Shown in pieces: positions 26,375 to 34,703 of a stretch of DNA of 64,000 nt. How positions within the stretch are numbered: the first letter of the stretch is position 1; each line of letters opens with the position of its first letter. The DNA comes from Chryseobacterium sediminis (GTDB taxonomy: Bacteria > Bacteroidota > Bacteroidia > Flavobacteriales > Weeksellaceae), in NCBI RefSeq assembly GCF_008386505.1, contig NZ_VUNZ01000001.1, positions 434,001-498,000 of the forward strand, given 5' to 3'. The notes beneath the pieces are model-generated. The model was not told the origin of the DNA and searched no databases. It saw nothing but the letters and a program-made list of their open reading frames with translations. The position numbers and the translations under genes are program-made.

Positions 26375-26587
26375 ATGGAAGCGAAAATTAAAGGATTTAT
26401 AGAAGTTAATGTTAAATCTAGTGGTGAAATAAAAGTGTTAGTAAACGTATCAAACATTGCTGACGTGACAAGTATGGGAGGAAATAATGCAATTATTTCA
26501 ACTAATGCAGGTTCTGAATCTCACATAAAAACCAAAGAGTCATATAGTGAGATAATATCATTAATCAAAGAAGCCACCGAGATATGA
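26375..26587 (+). CDS. Hypothetical early phage protein
   Basis: 70 residues beginning with beta-rich IKGFIEVNVKSSGEIKVLVNVSNIADV, a pattern seen in small phage proteins that set up their own sites. No function is known. It overlaps the next gene by 4 bp. Confidence 0.6.
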   Translation: MEAKIKGFIEVNVKSSGEIKVLVNVSNIADVTSMGGNNAIISTNAGSESHIKTKESYSEIISLIKEATEI

Positions 26588-26769
26588 GCATAACAGACTA
26601 CCTACAAAAGCCAATTTCCGAGAGAAAACAAATTGTAACTGAACCGGTAGGGATTAAAGATCAGTTTTGGCTTGAAAGACTAAAGACTGCTTTTAAATTT
26701 TCTAATCCGTTGGCTGTTTCGCTGCATAAAACATTAGTAGATGAATACTGGACACTTAAAAAATCATAA
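26584..26769 (+). CDS. Hypothetical early phage protein
   Basis: 61 residues, no recognised domain; contains ISERKQIVTEPVGIKDQFW. Tight 4-bp overlap with the previous gene and a 2-bp gap to the next support a real operon member. Confidence 0.5.
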   Translation: MSITDYLQKPISERKQIVTEPVGIKDQFWLERLKTAFKFSNPLAVSLHKTLVDEYWTLKKS

Positions 26770-26771
26770 TC

Positions 26772-26918
26772 ATGACACTATCTGTAAGAATTACAATTGC
26801 TAATGAAGGCGGGATCTTCTACATAAATGGCAAAAGACTAGGCCACGATACATTAACCGAAATGGAAATGCAGGTCTTAAACGAGTTCATCAAAGAGTTT
26901 AAACAATCAAATCAATAA
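26772..26918 (+). CDS. Small hypothetical phage protein (48 residues)
   Basis: A 48-residue frame that fills the gap between its neighbours with 2-bp spacing on both sides. The product (MTLSVRITIANEGGIFYINGK...) has a beta hairpin-like first half and an acidic helix. No family is recognised. Confidence 0.6.
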   Translation: MTLSVRITIANEGGIFYINGKRLGHDTLTEMEMQVLNEFIKEFKQSNQ

Positions 26919-26920
26919 TT

Positions 26921-27322
26921 ATGACTAAAGAAGATAAAATTAAAGAAGCTTGGGGCGAATATTACGAGCAAATTAAAAATGAATTAGATGAACATGGTAG
27001 ATATAGCTACAGTGATCAAAATACTAACGAAAGAAAACGTAAAATGTGGCAATTTGAAAATATAGAGTGTCATCAAATTTACGATTTGGAATTATTAATT
27101 CCTTCAAGTATTAAAGGAATCGAAAACAACAACGGATGGAATGCATGCATGAACGAAAGCCCACAGCCGACTGAGTCTGGAATGTATTGGGTAATTATAC
27201 ATCATTTGGGTAAAATATTTTTAGATACTAGATTTTATAATTCCACTACTAATGAATGGGATGGGTATCCTAATGTTAGCCACTGGCAATTATTGAATAG
27301 ACCAGAAAATCCTGTTTACTAA
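26921..27322 (+). CDS. Phage protein with DUF551-like C-terminal domain
   Basis: 133 residues. The C-terminal half (GWNACMNESPQPTESGMYWVI ... THE W-rich end SHWQLLNRPENPVY) follows the DUF551 pattern of phage proteins: a W at the start, P-containing loop, and a final HW.L...P. The N-terminus is charged and helical. The function of DUF551 is unknown. Confidence 0.6.
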   Translation: MTKEDKIKEAWGEYYEQIKNELDEHGRYSYSDQNTNERKRKMWQFENIECHQIYDLELLIPSSIKGIENNNGWNACMNESPQPTESGMYWVIIHHLGKIFLDTRFYNSTTNEWDGYPNVSHWQLLNRPENPVY

Positions 27323-27333
27323 GCAAAAATGAT

Positions 27334-27609
27334 ATGGATATTCAAGACTACAGCCGGGGGCGGAATAACGCTAATTCCAAACTGGCATTCAAACAGGCAA
27401 AGGTGACAATTCCAAAAATGCAGCATAAAGTATATGAACTTGTGGATGGAATTAATTCAACCATAGAGATCGCAAATATACTGGGAGTTCCGATTCACAC
27501 GATTTCGGGGAGATTCTCAGAGCTAAAAGCAAAGCAAAAGATATTTCAATCATCATCAAAAAAGATCGGCAGTAAATCATATGCCGTGTATACCAAAACA
27601 ATTAATTAA
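27334..27609 (+). CDS. Winged-helix-like early phage protein
   Basis: 91 residues. KVYELVDGINSTIEIANILGVPIHTISGRFSELKAK (about 32-67) reads as a winged-helix recognition region, followed by a short wing (IGSKSYAVYTKT). It is probably a DNA-binding protein, perhaps a regulator of the early operon. Confidence 0.65.
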   Translation: MDIQDYSRGRNNANSKLAFKQAKVTIPKMQHKVYELVDGINSTIEIANILGVPIHTISGRFSELKAKQKIFQSSSKKIGSKSYAVYTKTIN

Positions 27610-27610
27610 A

Positions 27611-28123
27611 ATGGAAAAACAATCTAAAACGCACTTCAGAAAAGTGTACAAGTCTGATCACCTTGGAGTGGCAGATCTTGAAGACTATCTGGAAGAGGGT
27701 AGGAGGCTTGTTTTCAAAATACGAGAAGTTAAACAGGAGTTAGGAGTAAGTGTAGCAGGGAAAAATGGAAACTTCAATATCGCATATTTTGAAGAAAAAA
27801 TTAAGCCACTGGTATTGAATGCAACAAACGCTGCAGTATTGAAAGGGTTTTCTGGTTCGTCTTTCGTAGAAGACTGGAAAGGATTATTAATCGAATTATT
27901 TATTGATTCAACAGTAAAGATGAAAGGTGATGTTGTAGGAGGCGTTAGAATCGTAAAGAAACAGCCAATAATTGATAGTGATTTGACAAACGAAATTAAC
28001 GCATGCAAAGAAGTTTCTGAGCTTGGTAAGTTATTCGGAAAAATGTCAAAAGAGCAACAACAGAGATACAAAGTATTAGTAACTGAACGTAAAAAAGAAT
28101 TAGAGAATGTTAAGAGTGCATGA
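27611..28123 (+). CDS. Conserved phage protein upstream of exonuclease
   Basis: 170 residues from the ATG at 27611; the longer frame from 27581 runs back into the upstream gene. It contains KGFSGSSFVEDWKGLLIELFIDSTVKMKGDVVGGVRI and ends in a lysine-rich helix. It directly precedes, and overlaps by 17 bp, a lambda-exonuclease-like gene, where phages usually place a recombination partner. No RecT or Erf motif is visible, so that role is only a hypothesis. Confidence 0.65.
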   Translation: MEKQSKTHFRKVYKSDHLGVADLEDYLEEGRRLVFKIREVKQELGVSVAGKNGNFNIAYFEEKIKPLVLNATNAAVLKGFSGSSFVEDWKGLLIELFIDSTVKMKGDVVGGVRIVKKQPIIDSDLTNEINACKEVSELGKLFGKMSKEQQQRYKVLVTERKKELENVKSA

Positions 28124-28943
28124 TTTTTCAAATTACAAATTCCGTCCTCATGCTATTGGTAAAATAATGAAAGGACTTCCAAAGCCTTTGACTCAAAATC
28201 AACAGGAAACCCTAGCTGGATTGTTAGAAAAAAGAAGGCTGGGCACGATTACCGATAAGCAAACGGTAACGCTCGGAGATCTAATAAAAAAAAGAGATGC
28301 TAAGCCGGTTCTGTCTGATGGTGCAAAAACATACCTTACAACTATTTTCAAAGAGCATGTTTTTAACAGAACAAAAGAAATTCAGAGCAAATATTTATCA
28401 AAGGGAATTTCGGTTGAAGATGAAAACATCAATCAATACAACGAGGTTAAAGGAACTTTTTTTATCAAAAATGAAGTCAGATATGAAAATGATTGGTTCT
28501 CCGGAGAAATGGACATAGAAGAGGATGACGAAATAATTGATTTCAAAAGCTCATGGGACTACTCTACTTTTCCACTTTTTGAAGATGAAGTTCCAAACGA
28601 AGATTATGAAGATCAGCTTCAGTCCTATATGGATCTAAGGCCTCATATAAAAAAAGCCAAATTAGTTTATGGGCTTGTTGATACCCCTAATGATTTAATC
28701 ATTGACGAAAAAAGAAGGATTGCCTGGAAACTCGGATTTCTTGACGGACTACCTGAAGAGCTCGATCAAGAGATAACAAAAAACATGACCTACGCTGATA
28801 TTCCAAAAGAAGCGAGAATCAAAGAGTTTATTATTTACCGAGACGAAAAACGGATTCAACAAATTAAAGACATGATAATCCTGGCAAGGGAATACTTAAA
28901 CTCACTTAACACAACATTAGCAACACACTTACAATTAATTTAA
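28107..28943 (+). CDS. PD-(D/E)XK exonuclease, lambda exonuclease/YqaJ-like
   Basis: 278 residues. The catalytic core is visible: GEMDIEEDDEIIDFKSSW (Asp, then D-x-K) followed by DQLQSYM, the standard order of the viral recombinase nuclease family. The N-terminal region contains a ruler-like helical segment. It should resect DNA ends for single-strand annealing recombination, together with the SSB-tail protein downstream. A later start than 28107 is possible. Confidence 0.85.
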   Translation: MLRVHDFSNYKFRPHAIGKIMKGLPKPLTQNQQETLAGLLEKRRLGTITDKQTVTLGDLIKKRDAKPVLSDGAKTYLTTIFKEHVFNRTKEIQSKYLSKGISVEDENINQYNEVKGTFFIKNEVRYENDWFSGEMDIEEDDEIIDFKSSWDYSTFPLFEDEVPNEDYEDQLQSYMDLRPHIKKAKLVYGLVDTPNDLIIDEKRRIAWKLGFLDGLPEELDQEITKNMTYADIPKEARIKEFIIYRDEKRIQQIKDMIILAREYLNSLNTTLATHLQLI

Positions 28944-28955
28944 AAACAAATAAAA

Positions 28956-29231
28956 ATGAGCAAAATAATCAATGTACGTCTTGAACTAGACAAAATCGAC
29001 AAAACAAAAATCGTAGTAGGCGAAAAAGGTAAATATCTAAATATTATCGTAGCTGAAAGAAAAGAAACAGATCAATACGGAAATACTCACACTGTATATA
29101 TCCAACAGACAAAAGAAGAAAGAGAAACCAGAGAAGAAAAGGTTTACATGGGTTCAGGAAAGGAGTTTGAGTTTGAAAACGATGTTAAAAACTTGGTTCC
29201 GGGTTCGGATGATGACGATTTACCATTCTAG
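28956..29231 (+). CDS. Small SSB-like protein with DDDDLPF tail
   Basis: 91 residues. The beta-rich body (VRLELDKIDKTKIVVGEKGKYLNIIVAERK) is short for an OB fold. The C-terminus ends in GSDDDDLPF, the acidic tip by which bacterial SSB recruits RecG, PriA, Exo I and other partners. It follows the exonuclease by 12 bp. It may be a minimal phage SSB or a mimic that docks host repair proteins. Tail identity is seen; function is inferred. Confidence 0.65.
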   Translation: MSKIINVRLELDKIDKTKIVVGEKGKYLNIIVAERKETDQYGNTHTVYIQQTKEERETREEKVYMGSGKEFEFENDVKNLVPGSDDDDLPF

Positions 29232-29233
29232 CC

Positions 29234-29377
29234 ATGAAAGAAAAAGCCGGATACTGGACTGGCCGTGACAGCAACGGCCTCTTCAAATGGAATGAAAAAC
29301 GCTTAATCAGATTAGACAACGACAAAAAGAAAACCAATGAAGATAACAAAAAAAATAACAATAACAAACGAAGATAA
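29234..29377 (+). CDS. Small basic hypothetical protein (47 residues)
   Basis: It starts 2 bp after the SSB-like gene and overlaps the methyltransferase frame by 41 bp if that gene starts at 29337. The product contains GYWTGRDSNGLFKWNEKRLIR and a run of Lys/Asn residues. The WTGRDSNGLFKWN stretch looks conserved in phage early genes. Confidence 0.5.
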   Translation: MKEKAGYWTGRDSNGLFKWNEKRLIRLDNDKKKTNEDNKKNNNNKRR

Positions 29378-30023
29378 TATGGAGCTTATGGCTCGTTATC
29401 CTGACGGATATTTTGATCTTGCTATTGTTGATCCACCGTATGGTATTGGAATAGATGGGCAAAAAAAGTATGTAAGTAAAAACCCAAAACACAACAGAAA
29501 AAATCATGATAAAAAGAACTGGGATTCTTGTATTCCTTCAATAAATTACTTTAAAGAATTATTTAGGGTTTCTAGAAATCAGATCGTTTGGGGAGGTAAT
29601 TACTTTACAGAATTTTTAAATCCTACTAAAGCATGGATATTTTGGTACAAAGGACAAAATGATTTGACTATGTCTGACGGAGAGATGGCATGGACATCAT
29701 TTGATAAAGTTACACGACAGATTAACATAAATAGAGCAGAACTTATTAAACAAAAGACTTTCCATCCTACTGAAAAGCCAATAAAGTTATATAAGTGGCT
29801 ATTAGATAAATATGCTAAACCAGGAGATAAAATTCTTGATACTCATCTAGGCTCTGGAAGCATTGCAATAGCATGTTACGATTATGGTTTTGAATTAACT
29901 GCATGCGAACTTGATACGGATTATTACAGAGCGTCAATTGAAAGGATTACTAGACATATAGCATTTAATCAAAGTTTATTTTCACCAGAACAGCTTAACC
30001 AACAAAATACTTTATTCCAATGA
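29337..30023 (+). CDS. Orphan DNA adenine-type methyltransferase (DPPY)
   Basis: 228 residues. The catalytic motif DPPY is at 32-35, and the SAM-binding motif (THLGSGSIAIAC) comes later, near residue 165, so the order is that of the beta class. TEKPIKLYKWLL is the usual motif X region. It should methylate adenine or N4 cytosine. No matching restriction enzyme is nearby. The start could also be 29379, one base after the small gene. Confidence 0.88.
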   Translation: MKITKKITITNEDNMELMARYPDGYFDLAIVDPPYGIGIDGQKKYVSKNPKHNRKNHDKKNWDSCIPSINYFKELFRVSRNQIVWGGNYFTEFLNPTKAWIFWYKGQNDLTMSDGEMAWTSFDKVTRQININRAELIKQKTFHPTEKPIKLYKWLLDKYAKPGDKILDTHLGSGSIAIACYDYGFELTACELDTDYYRASIERITRHIAFNQSLFSPEQLNQQNTLFQ

Positions 30024-30442
30024 AAAACCCAAAAACAAACCCCGAAATTGAGGCAATTAAATCAAGCCTTTGTAAGGAATTAGGCTATCTGCCAGGAGAT
30101 AAAATTCCAAATAGTAATGTTTCGATAGTATTAGGTAAAATTGATGCCACAGCAACATTAATATACGCTAAAAGCCAAAATCGTAAAGCCAGATTTGCAA
30201 GGCCCGGAGAATGCCAATACACTATTGAACTTGAAAAAGGAAGAGCTCCAAAAGTATCAAAACCTGAAGACGCTTTAATTTCAACAGCAGAAGCAGCCAA
30301 AATTCTTGAAGTTCATGCAAGCAACTTAAATGCAATCAGAGTCGCTGGTAAAATAGAAGCTGAAAAGATAGGAGGAAGATATTTCTTCAAGCCGGAAGAA
30401 GTTGAAAGATATAGAATACAAAGAGCTATTGATAAGCTTTAA
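30020..30442 (+). CDS. HTH (MerR/excisionase-type) phage protein
   Basis: 140 residues. The C-terminal part (LISTAEAAKILEVHASNLNAIRVAGKIEAEKIGGRYFFKPEEVERY) is a helix-turn-helix of the HTH_17 excisionase type. The N-terminal part (GKIDATATLIYAKSQNRKARF) has no clear match. It may regulate transcription or recombination. It overlaps the methyltransferase by 4 bp. Confidence 0.75.
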   Translation: MKNPKTNPEIEAIKSSLCKELGYLPGDKIPNSNVSIVLGKIDATATLIYAKSQNRKARFARPGECQYTIELEKGRAPKVSKPEDALISTAEAAKILEVHASNLNAIRVAGKIEAEKIGGRYFFKPEEVERYRIQRAIDKL

Positions 30443-30449
30443 ATAAAAC

Positions 30450-30480
30450 AACCATGCATTAGTGATGTTTTAGCATGGTT
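30450..30480 (+). repeat. Inverted repeat ahead of the replication initiator
   Basis: An 8-bp perfect repeat (AACCATGC 30450-30457, GCATGGTT 30473-30480) with a 15-base loop lies in the 86-bp gap before the initiator gene. There is no T tract, so it may be a binding site or a regulatory hairpin. Confidence 0.45.
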
Positions 30481-30528
30481 AAAACCGAATTGAATTAACG
30501 AAAATATTAATGAACGATATGTAAAATA

Positions 30529-31419
30529 ATGAGTAAAGAAGCATATTATTTCAGCCATGATAGTAACGCAAGACAAGATGAAAAAATAGTAGCATTACGC
30601 ATGAGACATGGATGGGAAGGATATGGCATTTATTGGGCAATTGTTGAGAAATTAAGAGAAAGCAGCGGTTTTATGAGTATCTGTGATTATAATATTATAG
30701 CCTATGATCTTCGTACTGATGCTGCAGTAATAAAATCCATTATTGAGAATTTCAGGTTATTCTCCTTTACCGAAGTTGAGAGCGTAGGTAAGTGTTTCTA
30801 CTCTGAAAGTTTGAAAAATAGAATGGAAAAGAAAAGCTCAAAAGCCCGTGAAAACGCTAATAAACGATGGGAGAAGGCTAAATCTATGCAACCGCAATGC
30901 GACCGCAATGCAACCGCAATGCAAAAAGATGCTAATAAAGTAAAGTATAATAATAGTAATAATACTACTAACAGTATTAATAATCTATATAATTATTCTT
31001 TTGTGAAAATCGATGATTTCCCCGCACTCTATAAAAAATTTGAATTTGAGAAAAAGTATTTATTTCTGGCTTACAAATTTTGGGAGATGTGGAACAAGGA
31101 AAATCCAAATCAAAAAACTTTGACAGATGCCAAAATCTCAAAATGGTACGAAGCTATTAGGTTGATTGTAGAAGTCGATAAGCAAAAGCCAGATAAGCTA
31201 ATAGGCATTTACTGCTACTTTCAGAAATGCGCAATTAAAGAATCAGGATTTGATGATTTCTGGTTCAAGACCGTAAAGTCGGTTTCAGCATTCCGAAAGA
31301 AGGACAAAGACGAAGTTTACTACCTGGATAAAATAATCAGCCATGTAAACAACAAAATCGGTAAAGATCAAGATTTTTCAAGACTCGTACAGGACACAAT
31401 TAAAAAATTCAACAAATGA
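30529..31419 (+). CDS. DUF4373 (Lin1244/Lin1753-like) replication initiator candidate
   Basis: 296 residues. The N-terminal winged-helix-like DUF4373 domain (YYFSHDSNARQDEKIVALRMRHGWEGYGIYWAIVEKLRES) is clear. A variable linker (about 115-155) follows, then a helical C-terminal part. Phage proteins of this layout start DNA replication. The linker contains three tandem 11-bp repeats next to an AT-rich stretch, as in lambda O. The RecA-fold ATPase gene downstream would be the helicase or its loader. Confidence 0.75.
   Translation: MSKEAYYFSHDSNARQDEKIVALRMRHGWEGYGIYWAIVEKLRESSGFMSICDYNIIAYDLRTDAAVIKSIIENFRLFSFTEVESVGKCFYSESLKNRMEKKSSKARENANKRWEKAKSMQPQCDRNATAMQKDANKVKYNNSNNTTNSINNLYNYSFVKIDDFPALYKKFEFEKKYLFLAYKFWEMWNKENPNQKTLTDAKISKWYEAIRLIVEVDKQKPDKLIGIYCYFQKCAIKESGFDDFWFKTVKSVSAFRKKDKDEVYYLDKIISHVNNKIGKDQDFSRLVQDTIKKFNK
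30886..31000. other. Candidate replication origin: iterons plus AT-rich zone
   Basis: Three tandem 11-bp units (ATGCAACCGCA, ATGCGACCGCA, ATGCAACCGCA; 30886-30918) and a partial fourth are followed by about 70 bp that are about 85% A/T (30932-31000). The 11-bp period shifts frame each unit, so selection at the protein level does not explain it. Layout is like lambda ori inside gene O. Confidence 0.55.
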
Positions 31420-32039
31420 AAGCTATTAGACACCTTAAAAATCGATTTGAATACGCTTTGAATGGTTCAGGTTCAATTAAGGTAAATCAGAACGATATAG
31501 ACGCATTAAATGCGTTGATAAAAGAAGAGAATACAAAATGCAGAAATACTGAACTAGAAGACTCGTTGATTTTATTCTACCTTTTGTCTGCTTACAAGGT
31601 ACAAAATATTAAAAATAAAGCTTTTCTGGAAGAAAAAAAGGAAGATGAAATAAGATTTCCGTTAGGTATGCCGGAGGCAAGTGTAATACTAAACAACCTA
31701 TCCAGCAGAATAAATCCAAAACAGCAGATAATTCAGATGATTGCTGATGAGCTTTGGATTTATCAGGAGTACGAAAGAATACCGAAAGATAGGGATTTGT
31801 ACATGAAAGAAATGTATTCAGAACAGGAGTGGGAGCAAAAAGATCATCTGTCTACTCTGAAAGTAACTAAGCAGGAAATGATCCCAATCAAAAAAGAAGA
31901 TCATATCACTTTTGAGCAGGTAGAAGATTTGATCAATAAGGCCATTGATTATGCAAAAGATAATTTTCCAATGTTTAAAAAGCTTGATCAAGGATTCTCA
32001 AAATTTATGAAAATTGAACCGTTAAGTAGCAGGTTATGA
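31416..32039 (+). CDS. Hypothetical replication-region protein
   Basis: 207 residues, helical and charged, with no family recognised. It overlaps both neighbours by 4 bp and sits between the initiator and the ATPase, so it is probably part of the replication set. A run of PRDLYMKEMYSE-like acidic helix is visible, but no motif. Confidence 0.6.
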   Translation: MKAIRHLKNRFEYALNGSGSIKVNQNDIDALNALIKEENTKCRNTELEDSLILFYLLSAYKVQNIKNKAFLEEKKEDEIRFPLGMPEASVILNNLSSRINPKQQIIQMIADELWIYQEYERIPKDRDLYMKEMYSEQEWEQKDHLSTLKVTKQEMIPIKKEDHITFEQVEDLINKAIDYAKDNFPMFKKLDQGFSKFMKIEPLSSRL

Positions 32040-32848
32040 TAGAGGAATTAAAACCGATTGGCCAGATTGAAAAGTCAGCGGAAATTATCAATTTGAATGA
32101 TTACATGGTAAGTCCTGATGAAGATATTCCGGAACCAACACCGATACTGTCAATTAAAGAATTCGGTCGAAATATACCAATATTCACGGAAGATAATGTG
32201 TCAATGATATTTGGACCTGCTAAATCTAGAAAATCAGCATTGATCAGATCTATTTGTCAAACGGTTTTATCCGGAGAAAATGATAAAATGTTTTCAAATT
32301 ATTACAGCAACAATATAGCTGTTTTTGATACCGAGCAATCAAGATTCCATTGCCTTAGATCTACAAGAATAATCTGGAATATGACACAACAAGCTATTAA
32401 TTATTTCTGCATTTCGACTTTGAATAAAGAACAAAAAAAGAAAATTGTTGAAGACTTTTTGATTCAGAACCATGATTGCGGATTGGTAATACTTGACAAC
32501 ATCGTTCACTTCGTTGGAGATTTTAACAGTGCCCAGGAAAGTTCAGAAGTTACCGAATGGGTGTTGAATATGAAAAGTAAATACAAAACCCATATTCTGG
32601 TTGTTCTCCATGAAAACGCGTCATCAGGATTTATAAAACCAAGAGGCCATTTAGGAACTAACCTGATGAATCTTTGCGAAACAGCGATAAGAATACAGAA
32701 AGATCCGAATAATAAATTTCAAAGTATCGTTTCTGCAGCATTAACAAGGGGTAGGAGTTTTGAAGATTTTGCATTAACAATGGATGATCAAATGATTCCT
32801 TACTTAAGTGATTTAAGTCCGTATGAAAAAGAAAATTTCAAATTATGA
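32036..32848 (+). CDS. RecA-fold AAA ATPase, RepA/helicase-like
   Basis: 270 residues. A Walker A variant GPAKSRKS (60-67) has Arg in place of the usual Gly before Lys, a form seen in Bacteroidota replication ATPases. The Walker B is CGLVILDNI. The later VVLHENASSG and RGHLGTNLMNLC segments match RepA-type hexameric helicases and AAA_25 proteins. It is probably the replicative helicase or loader of the phage. Confidence 0.8.
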   Translation: MIEELKPIGQIEKSAEIINLNDYMVSPDEDIPEPTPILSIKEFGRNIPIFTEDNVSMIFGPAKSRKSALIRSICQTVLSGENDKMFSNYYSNNIAVFDTEQSRFHCLRSTRIIWNMTQQAINYFCISTLNKEQKKKIVEDFLIQNHDCGLVILDNIVHFVGDFNSAQESSEVTEWVLNMKSKYKTHILVVLHENASSGFIKPRGHLGTNLMNLCETAIRIQKDPNNKFQSIVSAALTRGRSFEDFALTMDDQMIPYLSDLSPYEKENFKL

Positions 32849-33039
32849 GTGATATTGAAAATTTTAAAAAGAACTACCAGCGTCAAATTGAAAGCTTATC
32901 AAAGTCAAAAACAGAATGGATAAAGGATTTTATTGAATCCCAAAAGCCAAAGAAGCCTGTTAAGACTGTGGGTGAAATGTATAAGGAGATAAAGCGAGAC
33001 GAATTTTTTATTTCAAACAAAAAATCAAAAATATTATGA
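32845..33039 (+). CDS. Small hypothetical phage protein
   Basis: 64 residues, basic and helical. Overlaps both neighbours by 4 bp. No domain is recognised. Confidence 0.6.
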   Translation: MSDIENFKKNYQRQIESLSKSKTEWIKDFIESQKPKKPVKTVGEMYKEIKRDEFFISNKKSKIL

Positions 33040-33416
33040 GTTTACCTGATACTACAGAATATTGGTGGGGCGTTAAAAGTCGTCAGCCGTACTGCGGGGA
33101 AATATATATTCATATAGGCAAAATATGCAATCATTATAAGCCTGAAAGCGGTAATACTCTAACTTCAACATGGCTGAATGATATTAACTGTCACGCATGC
33201 AAAAAGCTAATTAAAAATAATGGTAACATATATGGTTTAAAAGAAGGTATTTCACCAACTCAACAATCAGAAATTGATAAAGAACGCAATAAGTTCAAGC
33301 ACGGAAAATGTTCAAAATGTGGTCAACCTATGAAAATTCGCAAAAATAAATCTCAAAATAAAGATTTTAAAGGTTGTTCGTCATATCCTAAATGCAAACA
33401 CACAGAAACGTTATGA
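33036..33416 (+). CDS. Phage protein with topoisomerase-type zinc ribbon
   Basis: 126 residues. The C-terminal CSKCGQPMKIRKNKSQNKDFKGCSSYPKC region (split here only by length) is the pattern of the zinc ribbon that ends bacterial topoisomerase I. The N-terminal part has further cysteines (CNHY, CHACKK) and a WWGVKS opening. It likely binds DNA or zinc; the partner is unknown. Confidence 0.65.
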   Translation: MSLPDTTEYWWGVKSRQPYCGEIYIHIGKICNHYKPESGNTLTSTWLNDINCHACKKLIKNNGNIYGLKEGISPTQQSEIDKERNKFKHGKCSKCGQPMKIRKNKSQNKDFKGCSSYPKCKHTETL

Positions 33417-33748
33417 AAAACAGTAAATACATTAAAGTATCCGTATTGGAGCGGCTACCGGAGAAAAAAGATTATTATCACACAGACAAGGGCCAATTAA
33501 CTTTTCTACCCTTTGCCGGGTGGTATAGAGGGTGTATGAAAGTGTCAGATCCTTATTACTGGCTTCAGGAAGTCCCCGACTATGAGGATGAGGTGAAGCA
33601 GATGCTGGAAGACAATATTGAAAAAGCTAAACAAAACATAATTTTCTGCACGGAAAAGAATATGATGAGTACAGTTCATTCATGGGAAGGTAGATTGATG
33701 GCTTACAGAGAATGTTTAGAATTACTAACCAAAATAAAAGAATCATGA
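33413..33748 (+). CDS. Hypothetical phage protein
   Basis: 111 residues from 33413, where ATG overlaps the upstream TGA. The sequence includes RLPEKKDYYHTDKGQLTFLPFAGWYRG, reminiscent of a DUF551-like phage fold, but the match is weak. Unknown function. Confidence 0.6.
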   Translation: MKNSKYIKVSVLERLPEKKDYYHTDKGQLTFLPFAGWYRGCMKVSDPYYWLQEVPDYEDEVKQMLEDNIEKAKQNIIFCTEKNMMSTVHSWEGRLMAYRECLELLTKIKES

Positions 33749-33993
33749 GATATTTAAAAACACATTATGATCCTTTCGCAAATCCATCAGATGAAGAAAG
33801 CTGGAGCGAAACCGGAATTTGTGGTACTTATCTTAACGATGGAAATTCCACCAACGATAAAGATTTAGTTTCCTGCAAAAAATGCATAAAAAGGTTTGAT
33901 AAAGCTGATGCGGAAGTTTTAACTGCAAGACTACAGGAGCTTAAGGATATGCAGGGTTTCGTTGACTTTATGAACGAAACTAAAAATAAATAA
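33745..33993 (+). CDS. Small putative zinc-binding phage protein
   Basis: 82 residues from the ATG that overlaps the upstream stop. A GICGTYLNDGNSTNDKDLVSCKKC cysteine arrangement (CX nC X2C) suggests a zinc site. A helical end (ADAEVLTARLQELKDMQGF) follows. The function is unknown. Confidence 0.6.
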   Translation: MRYLKTHYDPFANPSDEESWSETGICGTYLNDGNSTNDKDLVSCKKCIKRFDKADAEVLTARLQELKDMQGFVDFMNETKNK

Positions 33994-34105
33994 ACGGTCC
34001 TCCTTCTGTATTCTAAAGGGGAAAACAACAACAATTTAAAGTAAAGTCAAAGTTCGCAAAACATAGCGAACGCACTCGACCTATGTCAAATTTTAAAAAA
34101 TAACG

Positions 34106-34699
34106 ATGAAATATAAAATAATTTATGCTGATCCACCATGGATTCAAAAAGCTGGAAGAAAGCTAAAGTCCTACAAAGTTGTAGATGGAAAGCAGATCTG
34201 GAATAGCGACGAAGTTAAGACTACAGACTTGCCATATCAGACCATGACAGTAGACGAAATTGCAAATATTCCGGTGAAAAGTATAGTTGATAAAGATGCT
34301 TTTCTCTTTATCTGGGTTACAAATAAATATTTACTGCAGGTTGAAAAAGTCATAAAAGCGTGGGGATTTGAGTTCGTTGCTTGTATTACCTGGAAAAAGA
34401 AAAGAATGGGTGGCGGTTTAGGTGGTGTTGTGAGAATTTCCAGTGAGTATTTGATGTTCTGCCGTCGAGGGAATTTAAAAGCAATCGGAACTATTCCGGA
34501 GTCCGTTATAGAAGCAAAGCGACCATATGTTAACGGCTATCCTTGTCATTCTAAAAAACCGGAACTATTCGCAGAAATAATTGAATCTGTTTCACCACCT
34601 GGAAAACGATTAGAAATGTTTGCTAGAAATTCCCGTACTGGATGGGATGTTTTCGGAAACGAGGTTGAAAATTCAATTGAAATTAACCATCAAGAATAA
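34106..34699 (+). CDS. MT-A70 family adenine methyltransferase
   Basis: 197 residues. The MT-A70 signature begins at once: YADPPW at 7-12, then TMTVDEIANIPV, AFLFIWVTNKYL, and HSKKPELFAEIIE with a closing RLEMFARNSRTGWDVFGNE. These are the usual phage N6-adenine methyltransferases. It probably protects phage DNA from host restriction. No restriction gene lies nearby. A hairpin (34052-34071) lies upstream. Confidence 0.92.
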   Translation: MKYKIIYADPPWIQKAGRKLKSYKVVDGKQIWNSDEVKTTDLPYQTMTVDEIANIPVKSIVDKDAFLFIWVTNKYLLQVEKVIKAWGFEFVACITWKKKRMGGGLGGVVRISSEYLMFCRRGNLKAIGTIPESVIEAKRPYVNGYPCHSKKPELFAEIIESVSPPGKRLEMFARNSRTGWDVFGNEVENSIEINHQE

Positions 34700-34703
34700 A
34701 ATT

